This document shows, piece by piece, positions 1 to 7,430 of a stretch of 7,861 bases of DNA; positions within the stretch are counted from its first letter, which is position 1; each line of letters starts with the position of its first letter. The translations under genes were made by a program, and so were the position numbers. Below the pieces are notes generated by a model. It had not been told where the DNA came from. It did no database searches and was given only the letters and a program-made list of their open reading frames with translations. The stretch spans positions 1 to 7,861 of the forward strand of contig PXAW01000585.1 of the NCBI GenBank assembly GCA_003567055.1, in the 5' to 3' direction. This DNA is from Hyphomicrobiales bacterium. Its GTDB lineage: Bacteria; Pseudomonadota; Alphaproteobacteria; Rhizobiales; Beijerinckiaceae.

Positions 1-339
1 GACAACAGCATGGATCGAATCCTCGATTGGTGGGAACGAGCATGGCTGTGCCAGCGTAACATCGCCGAGAGATTTCAGGCCGAAGCGCGTGCTTCGCTAC
101 CGATCAGTGGGGACACCGTAGACGGCCCTGCGCCGATTTTCGCAGGCCTTCAGGCTCGTCGATTTGCGTTGCGGGCTGACCAGCAAGTGCCGGAATGGAG
201 GCCGTAACGACCCCTTTCTACCGTTCGCTACACCTGTGCAGAAATTCTTCGCGCTCGCGGCATCACCGACGTAGAGGGCGGGAAGCGGACACTGAGGGTC
301 AGTCGCCGCGGTTTCCATTCTGGCAAAGGGAGTCAGTAC
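1..339. other. Left flank without a convincing gene
   Basis: I see no supportable gene here. An open frame at 10-207 (plus) and one at 97-363 (minus) exist, but neither shows a recognisable domain, a good ribosome binding site or the strong G/C third-position bias of the operon downstream. Base composition is visibly less GC-rich than in the operon, as in decayed or intergenic DNA. Two small inverted repeats occur: a 6-bp stem CGAAGC/GCTTCG with a 4-base loop at 81-96, and a GC-rich stem with one bulged C at 124-148. Neither is followed by a proper T-run, so I do not call a terminator. Confidence 0.6.
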
Positions 340-368
340 TTGACCTGACCACATCTTCGGCATATTGA
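340..368 (+). promoter_or_regulatory. Putative sigma-70-type promoter of the operon
   Basis: TTGACC at 340-345 matches the -35 consensus at five of six positions. A -10 candidate is CATATT at 361-366 (spacer 15) or the overlapping TATTGA at 363-368 (spacer 17). Transcription would then start at about 373-377, inside the palindrome that follows, leaving a leader of only about 20 bases before the regulator start codon. The assignment is by eye. The -10 element is weak, as expected if expression is regulated. Confidence 0.4.
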
Positions 369-386
369 ACTCTGAATTCAGAGCTC
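367..386. promoter_or_regulatory. Palindromic operator candidate upstream of the GntR gene
   Basis: Bases 370-383 form a perfect 14-bp palindrome, CTCTGAATTCAGAG. It extends to 20 bp (367-386) with a single mismatched pair. A further copy of the half-site GAACTC lies at 388-393, exactly 21 bp after the copy at 367-372, so on the same face of the helix. The palindrome sits directly after the candidate -10 element and 9 bases before the regulator's ATG, where a bound dimer would block transcription. FadR-type GntR proteins bind palindromes of about this size and often control their own operon, so this is probably its autoregulatory operator. The sequence is not the E. coli FadR box. Confidence 0.5.
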
Positions 387-395
387 GGAACTCAG

Positions 396-1097
396 ATGAA
401 GCGCCTCAAGCCGAACCCAAACCTCGCCGAGCGGGTCTACGATGCCCTCGTCGACGAGATCTGCGGTGGCGACCTGCCCGCGGGATCGCATCTCGTGCAG
501 GAGCAGCTGGCCGAGCGTCTCGGCGTCTCGCGCCAGCCGGTGCAACAGGCGATGGCGCGCCTCAAGGCCGACGGCATCGTCGAGGAGATCGGGCGGCGGG
601 GACTCTGGGTCGCGCCGCTCGACCCGGATCTCATGCGCCATCACTACGACATCCGCGCCGTACTCGACGGGCTGGCGGCACGGCTCGCCGCGGAGCGCGT
701 GCGCGCAGGGGCCGGCGAGGCTTTCCGCGGCCGCGCAGACAAGATCCTCGCGGCCGGCACGCAGGCCGTGGAGACCGGCGACACCGCCGGGCAGGTGCGC
801 CACGACCGGGCGCTCCATGCGCTCGTCTACGAGACATCGGGTAATCCGCTCTTGGCGCGGACGGCGGAACCGCATTGGCGGTTCCTGCAACGCGCGATGG
901 GCGAGGTGCTCCGCCGGGCGACGCTGCCGAAGGAGATCTGGCGCCAACATGCCGAGATCGCGGAAGCCATCGCGGCGGGAGATCCTGATCGCGCGGAACG
1001 GCTGATGACCGAACACGACCTCGCCGCGGCGCGGACACTGCGGACGGCGCTCGTGGCCAGCATGGACCCGGATGCGCACAAAGGGGCCTTGGGATGA
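396..1097 (+). CDS. GntR family transcriptional regulator, FadR/FCD subfamily
   Basis: DNA-binding regulator of 233 residues, the usual FadR-subfamily length. The N-terminal winged helix spans about residues 10-73, with the helix-turn-helix at about 38-63 (LAERLGVSRQPVQQAMARLK). The all-helical FCD ligand domain spans about 80-217. Its metal and ligand site looks intact by eye: D137 and H141 in the D-x3-H motif ending in GN at 149-150, then H185 and H207. Such domains bind carboxylates, or acyl-CoA in FadR itself. The start at 396 is the first ATG after the palindrome; its ribosome binding site is weak (GGAA at 387-390). The stop overlaps the next gene by four bases (ATGA), so it is cotranscribed with the pathway it probably controls. 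Family call firm; effector and sign of regulation are inferred. Confidence 0.93.
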   Translation: MKRLKPNPNLAERVYDALVDEICGGDLPAGSHLVQEQLAERLGVSRQPVQQAMARLKADGIVEEIGRRGLWVAPLDPDLMRHHYDIRAVLDGLAARLAAERVRAGAGEAFRGRADKILAAGTQAVETGDTAGQVRHDRALHALVYETSGNPLLARTAEPHWRFLQRAMGEVLRRATLPKEIWRQHAEIAEAIAAGDPDRAERLMTEHDLAAARTLRTALVASMDPDAHKGALG

Positions 1098-2650
1098 CGA
1101 AGATGCTGACCGTCGGGGAGATGCTGGGCGCGCAGGCCCGTCTCCAGCCCGACCGGATCGGGGCGCGCGACCTCGAGCGGTCCCTGACCTTCCGGGCGTG
1201 GAACGCGCGCGCCTGCCGCCTCGCGAACGCCCTCCTTGGGCTCGGCCTCGCGAAGGGGGACCGGGTCGCCGTCCTCGCCTTCAACCGGGTGGAGTGGGCG
1301 GAGATCTACGCCGCCGTCGCCAAGTCCGGTTTGATTGCCGTTCCGGTCAACTTCCGCCTGACGGCGCCTGAAGCCCGGTTCATCTGTATCGACAGCGGTG
1401 TGCGCGCGGTCATCGCCGAGGCCGCGCTCGCGCCTCTTGCCGACGCCTTCCGCGAGGACCTCGGTATCGGCGACGATCGTCACATCCTGATCGGCGAGGA
1501 CGAGGCACCCGGATGGCGGAGCTACGAGGGCCTGATCGCGTCCGGACGCGAGGGTGAACCGGACGTCCCCGTGACGCCGGACGATCCTTGGTGCCTGATG
1601 TATACCTCGGGCACGACCGGCAACCCCAAGGGCGCGATCCGGTCGCACCGAGGCATGGCGATGCTCACGCTGATGACCGAGGTGGAACTGGGGCTGAAGC
1701 GGCGGGACGACGCGCTTCTCGTCATGCCGATGTGCCACGCGAACTCGCTCAACTTCTTCTCCTCCTTCCTCGGCATCGGAGCCTGCGTCACGATCTTCTC
1801 GCGGCCGAGCTTCGACGCCGCGCTTTGCCTGCGAACGATCGGCGAGATGGGGATCACCTTCACCTCGCTCGTTCCCACGCACTACATGATGCTCCTCGAC
1901 GTGCCCGAGGCCGAGCGCGCGGGCGACTTCGGGTCGGTCGAGAAGCTCATGGTCTCCTCCGCGCCCGCGAGGGTGGAGACGAAGCGCGCCATAATGGAGA
2001 TGTTCCCGAACTCCGGGCTCTACGAGCTCTACGGCTCGACCGAGGCGGGATGGGTGACGTTCCTGCATCCCGATGAGCAGTTCGATCACCTCGGCACCGT
2101 GGGCCGCGAGGTCGTGGGCTCGGCCCCGATCCGGCTTCTCGACGACGAGGGGCGGGAGGTGCCCGACGGACAGCCGGGGGAGCTGTTCTCCTGCGGGCCC
2201 TACGCCTTCGACGGCTATTGGAACCTGCCCGAGAAGACGGCGGAGGCTTTCCGCGGTCCATATCTCTCCGTCGGGGATATGGCGATCCGCGACGAGCACG
2301 GCTTCATCCGGCTGATCGACCGCAAGAAGAACATGATCATCTCGGGCGGGGAGAACGTCTATCCGACCGAGGTGGAGGCCGTCCTCGCCCAGCATCCCGC
2401 CGTCAAGGACGTGGCCGTGGTCGGCTGTCCCGACGCGAAGTGGGGTGAACGGGTGGCCGCGGCCGTGGTGCTCCGCACCGGCGCGTCGATCTCGGCCGAG
2501 GATCTCATCGCTTGGTCGAAGGACCGGCTCGCCGGCTACAAGCGCCCGCGCGAGATCCTGTTCCTCGGCCCCGACGAGATGCCGCGCAACGCGACGGGCA
2601 AGATCCTACACCGCGTCCTGAGGGACATGATGGCCGCGCGCGTCGCCTGA
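1094..2650 (+). CDS. AMP-forming acyl-CoA synthetase (class I adenylate-forming ligase)
   Basis: Activates a carboxylic acid with ATP and CoA to an acyl-CoA via an acyl-adenylate; probably cytosolic. At 518 residues it has full family length. The core motifs are present in order: phosphate loop [12 protein letters not shown] at 169-180, YGSTEAG at 313-319, SVGD at 392-395 (where TGD is commoner), the hinge motif with R410 and [11 protein letters not shown] at 418-428, and NATGKI at 499-504 whose K503 is the expected adenylation lysine. No signal peptide or membrane segment is seen. AAGGGG at 1081-1086 is a good ribosome binding site for ATG 1094, which overlaps the regulator's stop. It fills the place that LvaE holds in the levulinate pathway. 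The acid activated cannot be told; medium-chain, branched or hydroxylated acids are all possible. Confidence 0.93.
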   Translation: MTKMLTVGEMLGAQARLQPDRIGARDLERSLTFRAWNARACRLANALLGLGLAKGDRVAVLAFNRVEWAEIYAAVAKSGLIAVPVNFRLTAPEARFICIDSGVRAVIAEAALAPLADAFREDLGIGDDRHILIGEDEAPGWRSYEGLIASGREGEPDVPVTPDDPWCLMYTSGTTGNPKGAIRSHRGMAMLTLMTEVELGLKRRDDALLVMPMCHANSLNFFSSFLGIGACVTIFSRPSFDAALCLRTIGEMGITFTSLVPTHYMMLLDVPEAERAGDFGSVEKLMVSSAPARVETKRAIMEMFPNSGLYELYGSTEAGWVTFLHPDEQFDHLGTVGREVVGSAPIRLLDDEGREVPDGQPGELFSCGPYAFDGYWNLPEKTAEAFRGPYLSVGDMAIRDEHGFIRLIDRKKNMIISGGENVYPTEVEAVLAQHPAVKDVAVVGCPDAKWGERVAAAVVLRTGASISAEDLIAWSKDRLAGYKRPREILFLGPDEMPRNATGKILHRVLRDMMAARVA

Positions 2651-2670
2651 CGGCCACCAGACAGCACGAG

Positions 2671-2677
2671 AAGGGAG
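2671..2677 (+). promoter_or_regulatory. Strong ribosome binding site for the ThDP enzyme
   Basis: AAGGGAG lies 7 bases before ATG 2685, within the 34-base gap after the ligase stop. This gap and site decide the start. They also mark the only place after the regulator where translation begins independently rather than by overlap or a short gap, so the ThDP enzyme may be made in larger amounts. Confidence 0.7.
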
Positions 2678-2684
2678 ACGGCGC

Positions 2685-4415
2685 ATGACCGACCGGCAGG
2701 ACCTCAACAGCGACCCGGAGAGCGTGGCCGCATGGATCGCAACGCTGCTCGAGGCGCGGGGCGTCACCCGCGTCTTCGGGCTGCAAGGCGGTCACATCCA
2801 GCCCGTCTGGGACCACCTCGCCCGCCGCGGCATCGCGATCGTGGATGTGCGCGACGAAGGGGCGGCTGTTCACATGGCGCACGCCCATTCGGAACTGACG
2901 GGCGGCCTCGGCGTCGCGATGGCCACCGCCGGACCCGGCGTCACGAACTGCGTCACCGGCATCGCGAACGCATCCCTGGCGCGGGCGCCGGTGCTCCTGA
3001 TCGGCGGTTGCACCTCGCGGCCGCAGGCGAACATGGGGCCGCTCCAGGATATCCCGCATGTCGACATCATGCGGCCCGTCACGCGCTACAGCCGCACGGC
3101 GCGCGTGGCCGAGCAGGTCATTCGCGAGCTCGACGAGGCCATCGCGCGCGCCATGGGCGACATGGGCGAGCCCGGCCCCGCCTACATCGAGGTGCCGACC
3201 GACGTCCTGCGCACGCGCGTGGGGCCGTCGCTGATCCCCGAGGACTGGATCGCACCGAAGCCCGTCCGCCGCATGGCGCCCGACGCCGAGGACGTCGCCC
3301 GCGCCGTCGCCGCCATCCGGGCCGCGAAGCGTCCCCTCGTCGTCAGCGGACGCGGAGCGCGCGGGGCGGGGACGTCGGTCGCCGCCTTCCTCGAGGCGTC
3401 GGACGCGCTCTATCTCGACACGCAGGAAAGTCGCGGCCTCGTTCCCGCCGACCATCCCGCCGTCGTGGGGGCGGTGCGCGCAGCGGCCATGGGGCAGGCC
3501 GATCTGGTCGTGACATTGGGCCGCAAGCTCGACTACCAGCTCGGCTTCGGTTCACCGGCGGTCTTTCCCGAGGCGCGGTTCCTGCGTGTCTCGGACACGG
3601 CGGGCGAGTTGATCGACAACCGGCGGGGGGTCGAGGTTCTGGCCCCCGTCGGCGCCGCGCTCGACGCCATAACCGAGGCGCTCGGCAACGACGCGGGTGC
3701 GCGGGACATGGACTGGCTCTCGGGCCTGCGGGAGAAGCACCGTGCGCGGATCGCGAAGGGCGCGGACACGCCTGCGCCGAAGACTGGCGGTGATGGCAAG
3801 ATCCACCCTCTCGCCATCTTCGAGGCGATCCGCGAGGTCGCCGATCCCGACCACGTCGCCATCGCCGACGGCGGCGACCTCCTGAGTTTTGCGCGGATCG
3901 GGCTGACCTCGACGACCTACATGGACGCGGGCGCCTTCGGCTGCCTCGGCGTGGGCGTGCCCTTCGCGGTGGCGGCGGCGCTGGCCTTCCCGGAGCGGCA
4001 GGTGATCTCCGTCAACGGCGACGGCGCCTACGGGATCAACGCGATGGAGATCGACACGGCTGTGAGACACGGAGCGAAGGCGGTCTTCATCGTGTCGAAC
4101 AATGCCGCGTGGAACATCGAACGCTACGACCAGGAGGTCAATTACGGCGGCAGGGTCGTGGGAACCATGCTCCGCCATTCCGACTACGCTGGAATGGCGC
4201 GCGCGCTCGGGGCCCATGGCGAGCGAGTGGAGGACCCGGCCGATCTCGCCGCCGCCATTCGGCGCGGGCTGGAGAACGCGCCCGCCGTGATCGACGTCGT
4301 GACCTCGCAGGACGCCGTGTCGTCGGACGCGCAGAAGGGCCTCGGCTTCGTGCCCGACTACCAGCCGCTCACCGCCTGGGACGACGCGGAGCGCAAGCGG
4401 CGCGAGACGGCCTGA
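2685..4415 (+). CDS. Thiamine-diphosphate-dependent enzyme, acetolactate synthase-like superfamily
   Basis: Enzyme of 576 residues with the three-domain plan of acetolactate synthase, oxalyl-CoA decarboxylase and 2-hydroxyacyl-CoA lyase. These are the pyrimidine-binding domain (about 13-180), central domain (about 195-335) and pyrophosphate-binding domain (about 375-545). The glutamate that activates the cofactor is E58, in [15 protein letters not shown]. The ThDP/Mg motif runs from GDG 445-447 to NN 472-473 with 24 residues between. The N-terminal [13 protein letters not shown] (31-43) is unlike true acetolactate synthases, and there is no small regulatory subunit gene nearby, so branched-chain amino acid synthesis is unlikely. 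Family knowledge suggests decarboxylation, or making or breaking a C-C bond next to a carbonyl. With CoA-pathway neighbours a 2-hydroxyacyl-CoA lyase-like role is a candidate, but unproven. Its stop overlaps the SDR start by one base (TGATG). Confidence 0.88.
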   Translation: MTDRQDLNSDPESVAAWIATLLEARGVTRVFGLQGGHIQPVWDHLARRGIAIVDVRDEGAAVHMAHAHSELTGGLGVAMATAGPGVTNCVTGIANASLARAPVLLIGGCTSRPQANMGPLQDIPHVDIMRPVTRYSRTARVAEQVIRELDEAIARAMGDMGEPGPAYIEVPTDVLRTRVGPSLIPEDWIAPKPVRRMAPDAEDVARAVAAIRAAKRPLVVSGRGARGAGTSVAAFLEASDALYLDTQESRGLVPADHPAVVGAVRAAAMGQADLVVTLGRKLDYQLGFGSPAVFPEARFLRVSDTAGELIDNRRGVEVLAPVGAALDAITEALGNDAGARDMDWLSGLREKHRARIAKGADTPAPKTGGDGKIHPLAIFEAIREVADPDHVAIADGGDLLSFARIGLTSTTYMDAGAFGCLGVGVPFAVAAALAFPERQVISVNGDGAYGINAMEIDTAVRHGAKAVFIVSNNAAWNIERYDQEVNYGGRVVGTMLRHSDYAGMARALGAHGERVEDPADLAAAIRRGLENAPAVIDVVTSQDAVSSDAQKGLGFVPDYQPLTAWDDAERKRRETA

Positions 4416-5161
4416 TGCGGATCACGCTTGAAGGAAAGCGCGCGCTCGTCACCGGCGCGTCGGGCGGCCTCGGCCTCCACTTCGCGCAGGTCCTGGCGGA
4501 GGCCGGGGCGGAGGTTACGCTCGCCGCGCGCCGGGCCGATGTGGTGGAGGCGGAGGCCGATGCGCTGCGCCGGGCCCGGCGCAAGGCCGACGCGGGCGCG
4601 CTGGACGTCACCTCCGGGGACGGCATCGCCGACTTCTTCGCGGGCCGCCCCGCTTTCGACATCCTTGTGAACAACGCCGGCATCGCGGGCGAGGGCGCCG
4701 CGCTGGACATGGAGACCGACGCCTTCCGGGGTGTCGTCGACACGAACCTCACCGGCGTCTTCGCGGTGGCGCAGGCGGCCGGGCGCGGGATGCGCGAGGC
4801 GGGCGGCGGGAGCATCGTGAACATCGCCTCGATCCTCGGCTTGCGCGTCGCGGGCCACGTCGCTGCCTACGCGGCCTCGAAGGCGGCTGTCGTGCAGCTC
4901 ACCAAGGCGCTTGCGCTCGAATGGGCGCGCCACGGCATCCGGGTCAACGCGCTTTGCCCGGGCTACATCGAGACGCCAATCAACGAAGCCTTCTTTGCCA
5001 CGGAGGCCGGCAAGGCGCTGGTCCGGCGCATCCCGCAGCGGCGGCTCGGACGCCTCGCGGACCTCGACGGCCCGCTCCTGCTGCTGGCCTCTGAACACTC
5101 CGCTTACATGACTGGCGCGGTCGTCGCCGTCGACGGCGGGCACCTCGTTTCAGGATTGTGA
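4415..5161 (+). CDS. Short-chain dehydrogenase/reductase (SDR), classical type
   Basis: NAD(P)-dependent oxidoreductase of 248 residues, the classical SDR length, on one Rossmann domain. Visible motifs are TGASGGLG (13-20) for the nucleotide, NNAG (86-89), the tetrad N111, S139, Y152 and K156 (YAASK at 152-156), and CPGYIETP (181-188). R39 and R40 after the second strand favour NADP(H). This hints at a reductive direction, though that is only a rule of thumb. The start ATG shares a base with the preceding stop, implying translational coupling. An open frame continues upstream in the same phase inside the ThDP gene, but homology begins at this ATG. In the levulinate model it would be the LvaD equivalent that reduces a ketoacyl-CoA. 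A 3-hydroxyacyl-CoA dehydrogenase or alcohol dehydrogenase role is equally possible. Confidence 0.92.
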   Translation: MRITLEGKRALVTGASGGLGLHFAQVLAEAGAEVTLAARRADVVEAEADALRRARRKADAGALDVTSGDGIADFFAGRPAFDILVNNAGIAGEGAALDMETDAFRGVVDTNLTGVFAVAQAAGRGMREAGGGSIVNIASILGLRVAGHVAAYAASKAAVVQLTKALALEWARHGIRVNALCPGYIETPINEAFFATEAGKALVRRIPQRRLGRLADLDGPLLLLASEHSAYMTGAVVAVDGGHLVSGL

Positions 5162-5169
5162 GACAGCCC

Positions 5170-6375
5170 ATGGACTTCTCCATTACCCCCGAGCTCGCCT
5201 CCCTGCGGGACCGTATCGAGGCCTTCGTCGAGGCCGAGATCCTGCCGGTCGAGGCCGACCGCGCGAACTGGGACGCGCATGGCAACATCGCCGAGGCGCC
5301 GCTGGCCGCGCTCCGGGTGAAGGCGCGGGCCGAGGGGCTTTGGTGCCCACAGCTCTCGCCCGAGAACGGCGGGCTCGGCCTCGGCAAGATGGGCATGGCC
5401 GTGACCTACGAGGCGATGAACCGGTCGATCTTCGGACCCGTCGTCTTCAACGCCGCCGCCCCGGACGACGGCAACATGATGGTGCTCGAGGTCCTCGGCA
5501 CCGAGGCGCAGAAGGCACGCTGGCTCGCCCCCATCGCGGCGGGCGAGGTGCGCTCGGCCTTCGCCATGACCGAGCCGCATCCGGGTGGCGGTTCGGACCC
5601 CGGCATGATGCGGACGACGGCGACGCGCGACGGCGGCGACTACGTGATCCACGGGCGCAAGTGGTTCATCACGGGCGCCGGGGACGCGGCTCACTTCATC
5701 CTCATCGCGCGCACGTCGGACGATCCGCGCCGGGATCTGACGGCCTTCCTTCACCACCGCGACGATCCGGGCTGGCGGATCGTGCGCCGCATCGGGATCA
5801 TGGGCCCGGAGGAGCATGGCGGGCATTGCGAGATCGTCTACGAGGGCCTGCGCATCCCTGCGGAGAACGTGCTCCTCGAGGAGGGGCGCGGCCTCAAGGT
5901 CACGCAGACGCGGCTCGGGCCTGCGCGGCTGACGCATTGCATGCGGTGGCTCGGCCTCGCGAAACGATGCATCGAGATCGCGCGGGACTACGCGGAGCGG
6001 CGCGAGGGCTTCGGCATCCGCCTCGCCGACCGCGAGAGCGTGCAGGTGATGCTGGGCGATCTCGCCATGCAGATCGAGGTGGGCCGCCTCCTTGTGATGA
6101 AGGCGGCGTGGGAGATCGACTGTGGCGGCTTTGCGCAGAAGGAGGTGTCGATGGCCAAGATCCATGTCGCGAACCTCCTGCACAAGGCCGCCGACACCGC
6201 CATCCAGATCAACGGCGCGCGCGGCTACTCGACCGACACGGTGCTCGAATGGATCTACCGCTACGCCCGCCAGGCGCGCCTGGTCGATGGCGCGGACGAA
6301 GTGCACAAGATGCTCATCAACCGCCATCTGACGGAGCAGGGTGCGGATTTCTACCGATGGACCACGACCCGGTGA
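5170..6375 (+). CDS. Acyl-CoA dehydrogenase, ACAD10/ACAD11 (LvaC-like) type
   Basis: Flavoenzyme of 401 residues, the normal ACAD length. FAD and substrate motifs are present: FAMTEP at 131-136, GRKWFITGAGDA at 162-173, and RREGFG at 277-282 with Q292. Several stretches mark the ACAD10/11 branch rather than ordinary beta-oxidation ACADs: NAAAPDDGNMMVLEVLG at 94-110, GPARLTHCMR at 250-259, and LVDGADEVHK at 371-380. In the last of these D373 falls where MCAD has its catalytic glutamate (aligned by eye). Characterised members (LvaC, ACAD10, ACAD11) process 4-phosphoacyl-CoA by phosphate elimination. I chose ATG 5170 because ACAD similarity starts there; GTG 5158 is in frame but lies inside the SDR stop region. 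The gene is 8 bases after the SDR and overlaps the kinase, its expected partner. Confidence 0.93.
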   Translation: MDFSITPELASLRDRIEAFVEAEILPVEADRANWDAHGNIAEAPLAALRVKARAEGLWCPQLSPENGGLGLGKMGMAVTYEAMNRSIFGPVVFNAAAPDDGNMMVLEVLGTEAQKARWLAPIAAGEVRSAFAMTEPHPGGGSDPGMMRTTATRDGGDYVIHGRKWFITGAGDAAHFILIARTSDDPRRDLTAFLHHRDDPGWRIVRRIGIMGPEEHGGHCEIVYEGLRIPAENVLLEEGRGLKVTQTRLGPARLTHCMRWLGLAKRCIEIARDYAERREGFGIRLADRESVQVMLGDLAMQIEVGRLLVMKAAWEIDCGGFAQKEVSMAKIHVANLLHKAADTAIQINGARGYSTDTVLEWIYRYARQARLVDGADEVHKMLINRHLTEQGADFYRWTTTR

Positions 6376-7430
6376 CGGAGGCGCTGGTGGAGGGCAGCCT
6401 CGACTTCGACGCGCGGGCGCTCGGAGCGTTTCTCGGTTCCCGCCTCGGCCCCGACGAGGGGTGCTACGCGCTGACCCGGATCGGCGGCGGGCAGTCGAAC
6501 CCGACGTACTTCCTCGACTGGGCCGGCCATCGGCTGGTCCTGAGGAAGCAGCCTTCGGGCCCGATCCTGCGCGGCGCGCACGCGATCGACCGGGAATACC
6601 GCGTGCTCGACGCGCTCCACCCGACGGATGTGCCGGTCCCGCGCCCGGTCCTCTGGCATGGAGACGCCGGCCTTCTCGGCACGCCCTTCTACCTGATGGA
6701 GCGGGTCGAGGGCCGCATCTTCACCGACACGGCGCTGGCCAGCCTGCCGCGCGGGGAGCGGCGGGCGATCTGGATGGCCGTGGCCGACACGCTCGCCGCG
6801 CTCCACCGGATCAGGCCCGATGTCGTCGGCCTCGGCGACTACGGCCGTCCGGGCAGCTACTTCGAGCGGCAGATCGCGCGCTGGGACCGGCAGTACCGAA
6901 GCTCGCCCTCGGGCCCCGTGCCGGAGATCGAGGCGCTGCACGACTGGCTCATCGCACACATGCCGCCGGACGACGGGCTCGTCGCGCTCTGCCACGGAGA
7001 TTTCCGGCTGGGGAACCTGATGTTCCACCCTTCCGAGCCGCGCGTCGTCGCCATCCTCGACTGGGAGCTGTCGACATTGGGTCATCCGCTGGCCGATCTG
7101 GGCTTCTGCGTCATGCCCTGGCACACGTCGCCGGACGAGTACGGCGGGCTCCTCGGGCATGACGTCGGGGCGGCGGGGCTGCCTCCGAAGGCCGAGGTCG
7201 TCGACCGTTACATGGCGGGTGCGCCCTTCGCCGCGCCGCTCCTCCCATTCCACGAGGCTTTCGCCCTCTACCGTTTCGCGGTGATCTTCGTCGGCATTGC
7301 CGATCGCGCCCGCACGGGCACGGCGAGCGATCCGGAGGCCGCGGCGCTCGGCCCCCTCGCCCGCCGCTTCGCGATCCGGGCGATGGAATTGACGAAAGGG
7401 ACCGCGCGTTCCTTAACGTCAAAATCATGA
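6357..7430 (+). CDS. APH-fold phosphotransferase (ACAD10/11 kinase-domain-like, LvaA-like)
   Basis: Kinase-fold protein of 357 residues. It shows the nucleotide loop IGGGQSNPTY at 42-51, likely ATP lysine K64, E80 in the following helix, the catalytic loop HGDFRLGN at 213-220 (D215, N220) and the metal aspartate D235 in LDWE. The run DWELSTLGHPLADLGF (235-250) is typical of the kinase domain at the N terminus of mammalian ACAD10/11 and of LvaA, and unlike true aminoglycoside resistance kinases. It probably phosphorylates the hydroxyl of a hydroxyacyl-CoA before the adjacent ACAD acts. ATG 6357 overlaps the ACAD gene by 19 bases. GTG 6372 would give the commoner 4-base overlap and a protein five residues shorter. 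Neither start has a good ribosome binding site. Open frame continues upstream inside the ACAD gene but is not real coding. Last gene of the operon. Confidence 0.9.
   Translation: MDHDPVTEALVEGSLDFDARALGAFLGSRLGPDEGCYALTRIGGGQSNPTYFLDWAGHRLVLRKQPSGPILRGAHAIDREYRVLDALHPTDVPVPRPVLWHGDAGLLGTPFYLMERVEGRIFTDTALASLPRGERRAIWMAVADTLAALHRIRPDVVGLGDYGRPGSYFERQIARWDRQYRSSPSGPVPEIEALHDWLIAHMPPDDGLVALCHGDFRLGNLMFHPSEPRVVAILDWELSTLGHPLADLGFCVMPWHTSPDEYGGLLGHDVGAAGLPPKAEVVDRYMAGAPFAAPLLPFHEAFALYRFAVIFVGIADRARTGTASDPEAAALGPLARRFAIRAMELTKGTARSLTSKS

Noticed and set aside
10..207. Small plus-strand open frame of 65 residues
   Set aside because: No ribosome binding site, no recognisable domain, and codon use without the strong G/C third-position bias of the operon.
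97..363. Small minus-strand open frame of 88 residues
   Set aside because: No recognisable sequence, no convincing ribosome binding site, and it would run from inside the promoter region.
827..2395. A 522-codon minus-strand open frame antisense to the regulator and ligase
   Set aside because: It is a by-product of high GC and strong third-position bias opposite a real gene. It shows no recognisable domain, whereas the plus strand carries complete ligase motifs.
4109..4414. Upstream extension of the SDR reading frame
   Set aside because: It overlaps the ThDP enzyme in another frame and lacks any SDR sequence. The Rossmann motif sits at the normal distance from ATG 4415.
5340..7430. A 696-residue open frame that would look like an ACAD-region/kinase fusion
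   Set aside because: The first 339 or so residues are an out-of-frame reading of the acyl-CoA dehydrogenase gene, arginine- and glycine-rich with no domain. Kinase similarity begins after ATG 6357.
6357..7430. Aminoglycoside resistance gene
   Set aside because: The fold is shared, but the DWELSTLGHPLADLGF stretch, the overlap with an ACAD10/11-type gene and the catabolic operon point to acyl-CoA metabolism instead.
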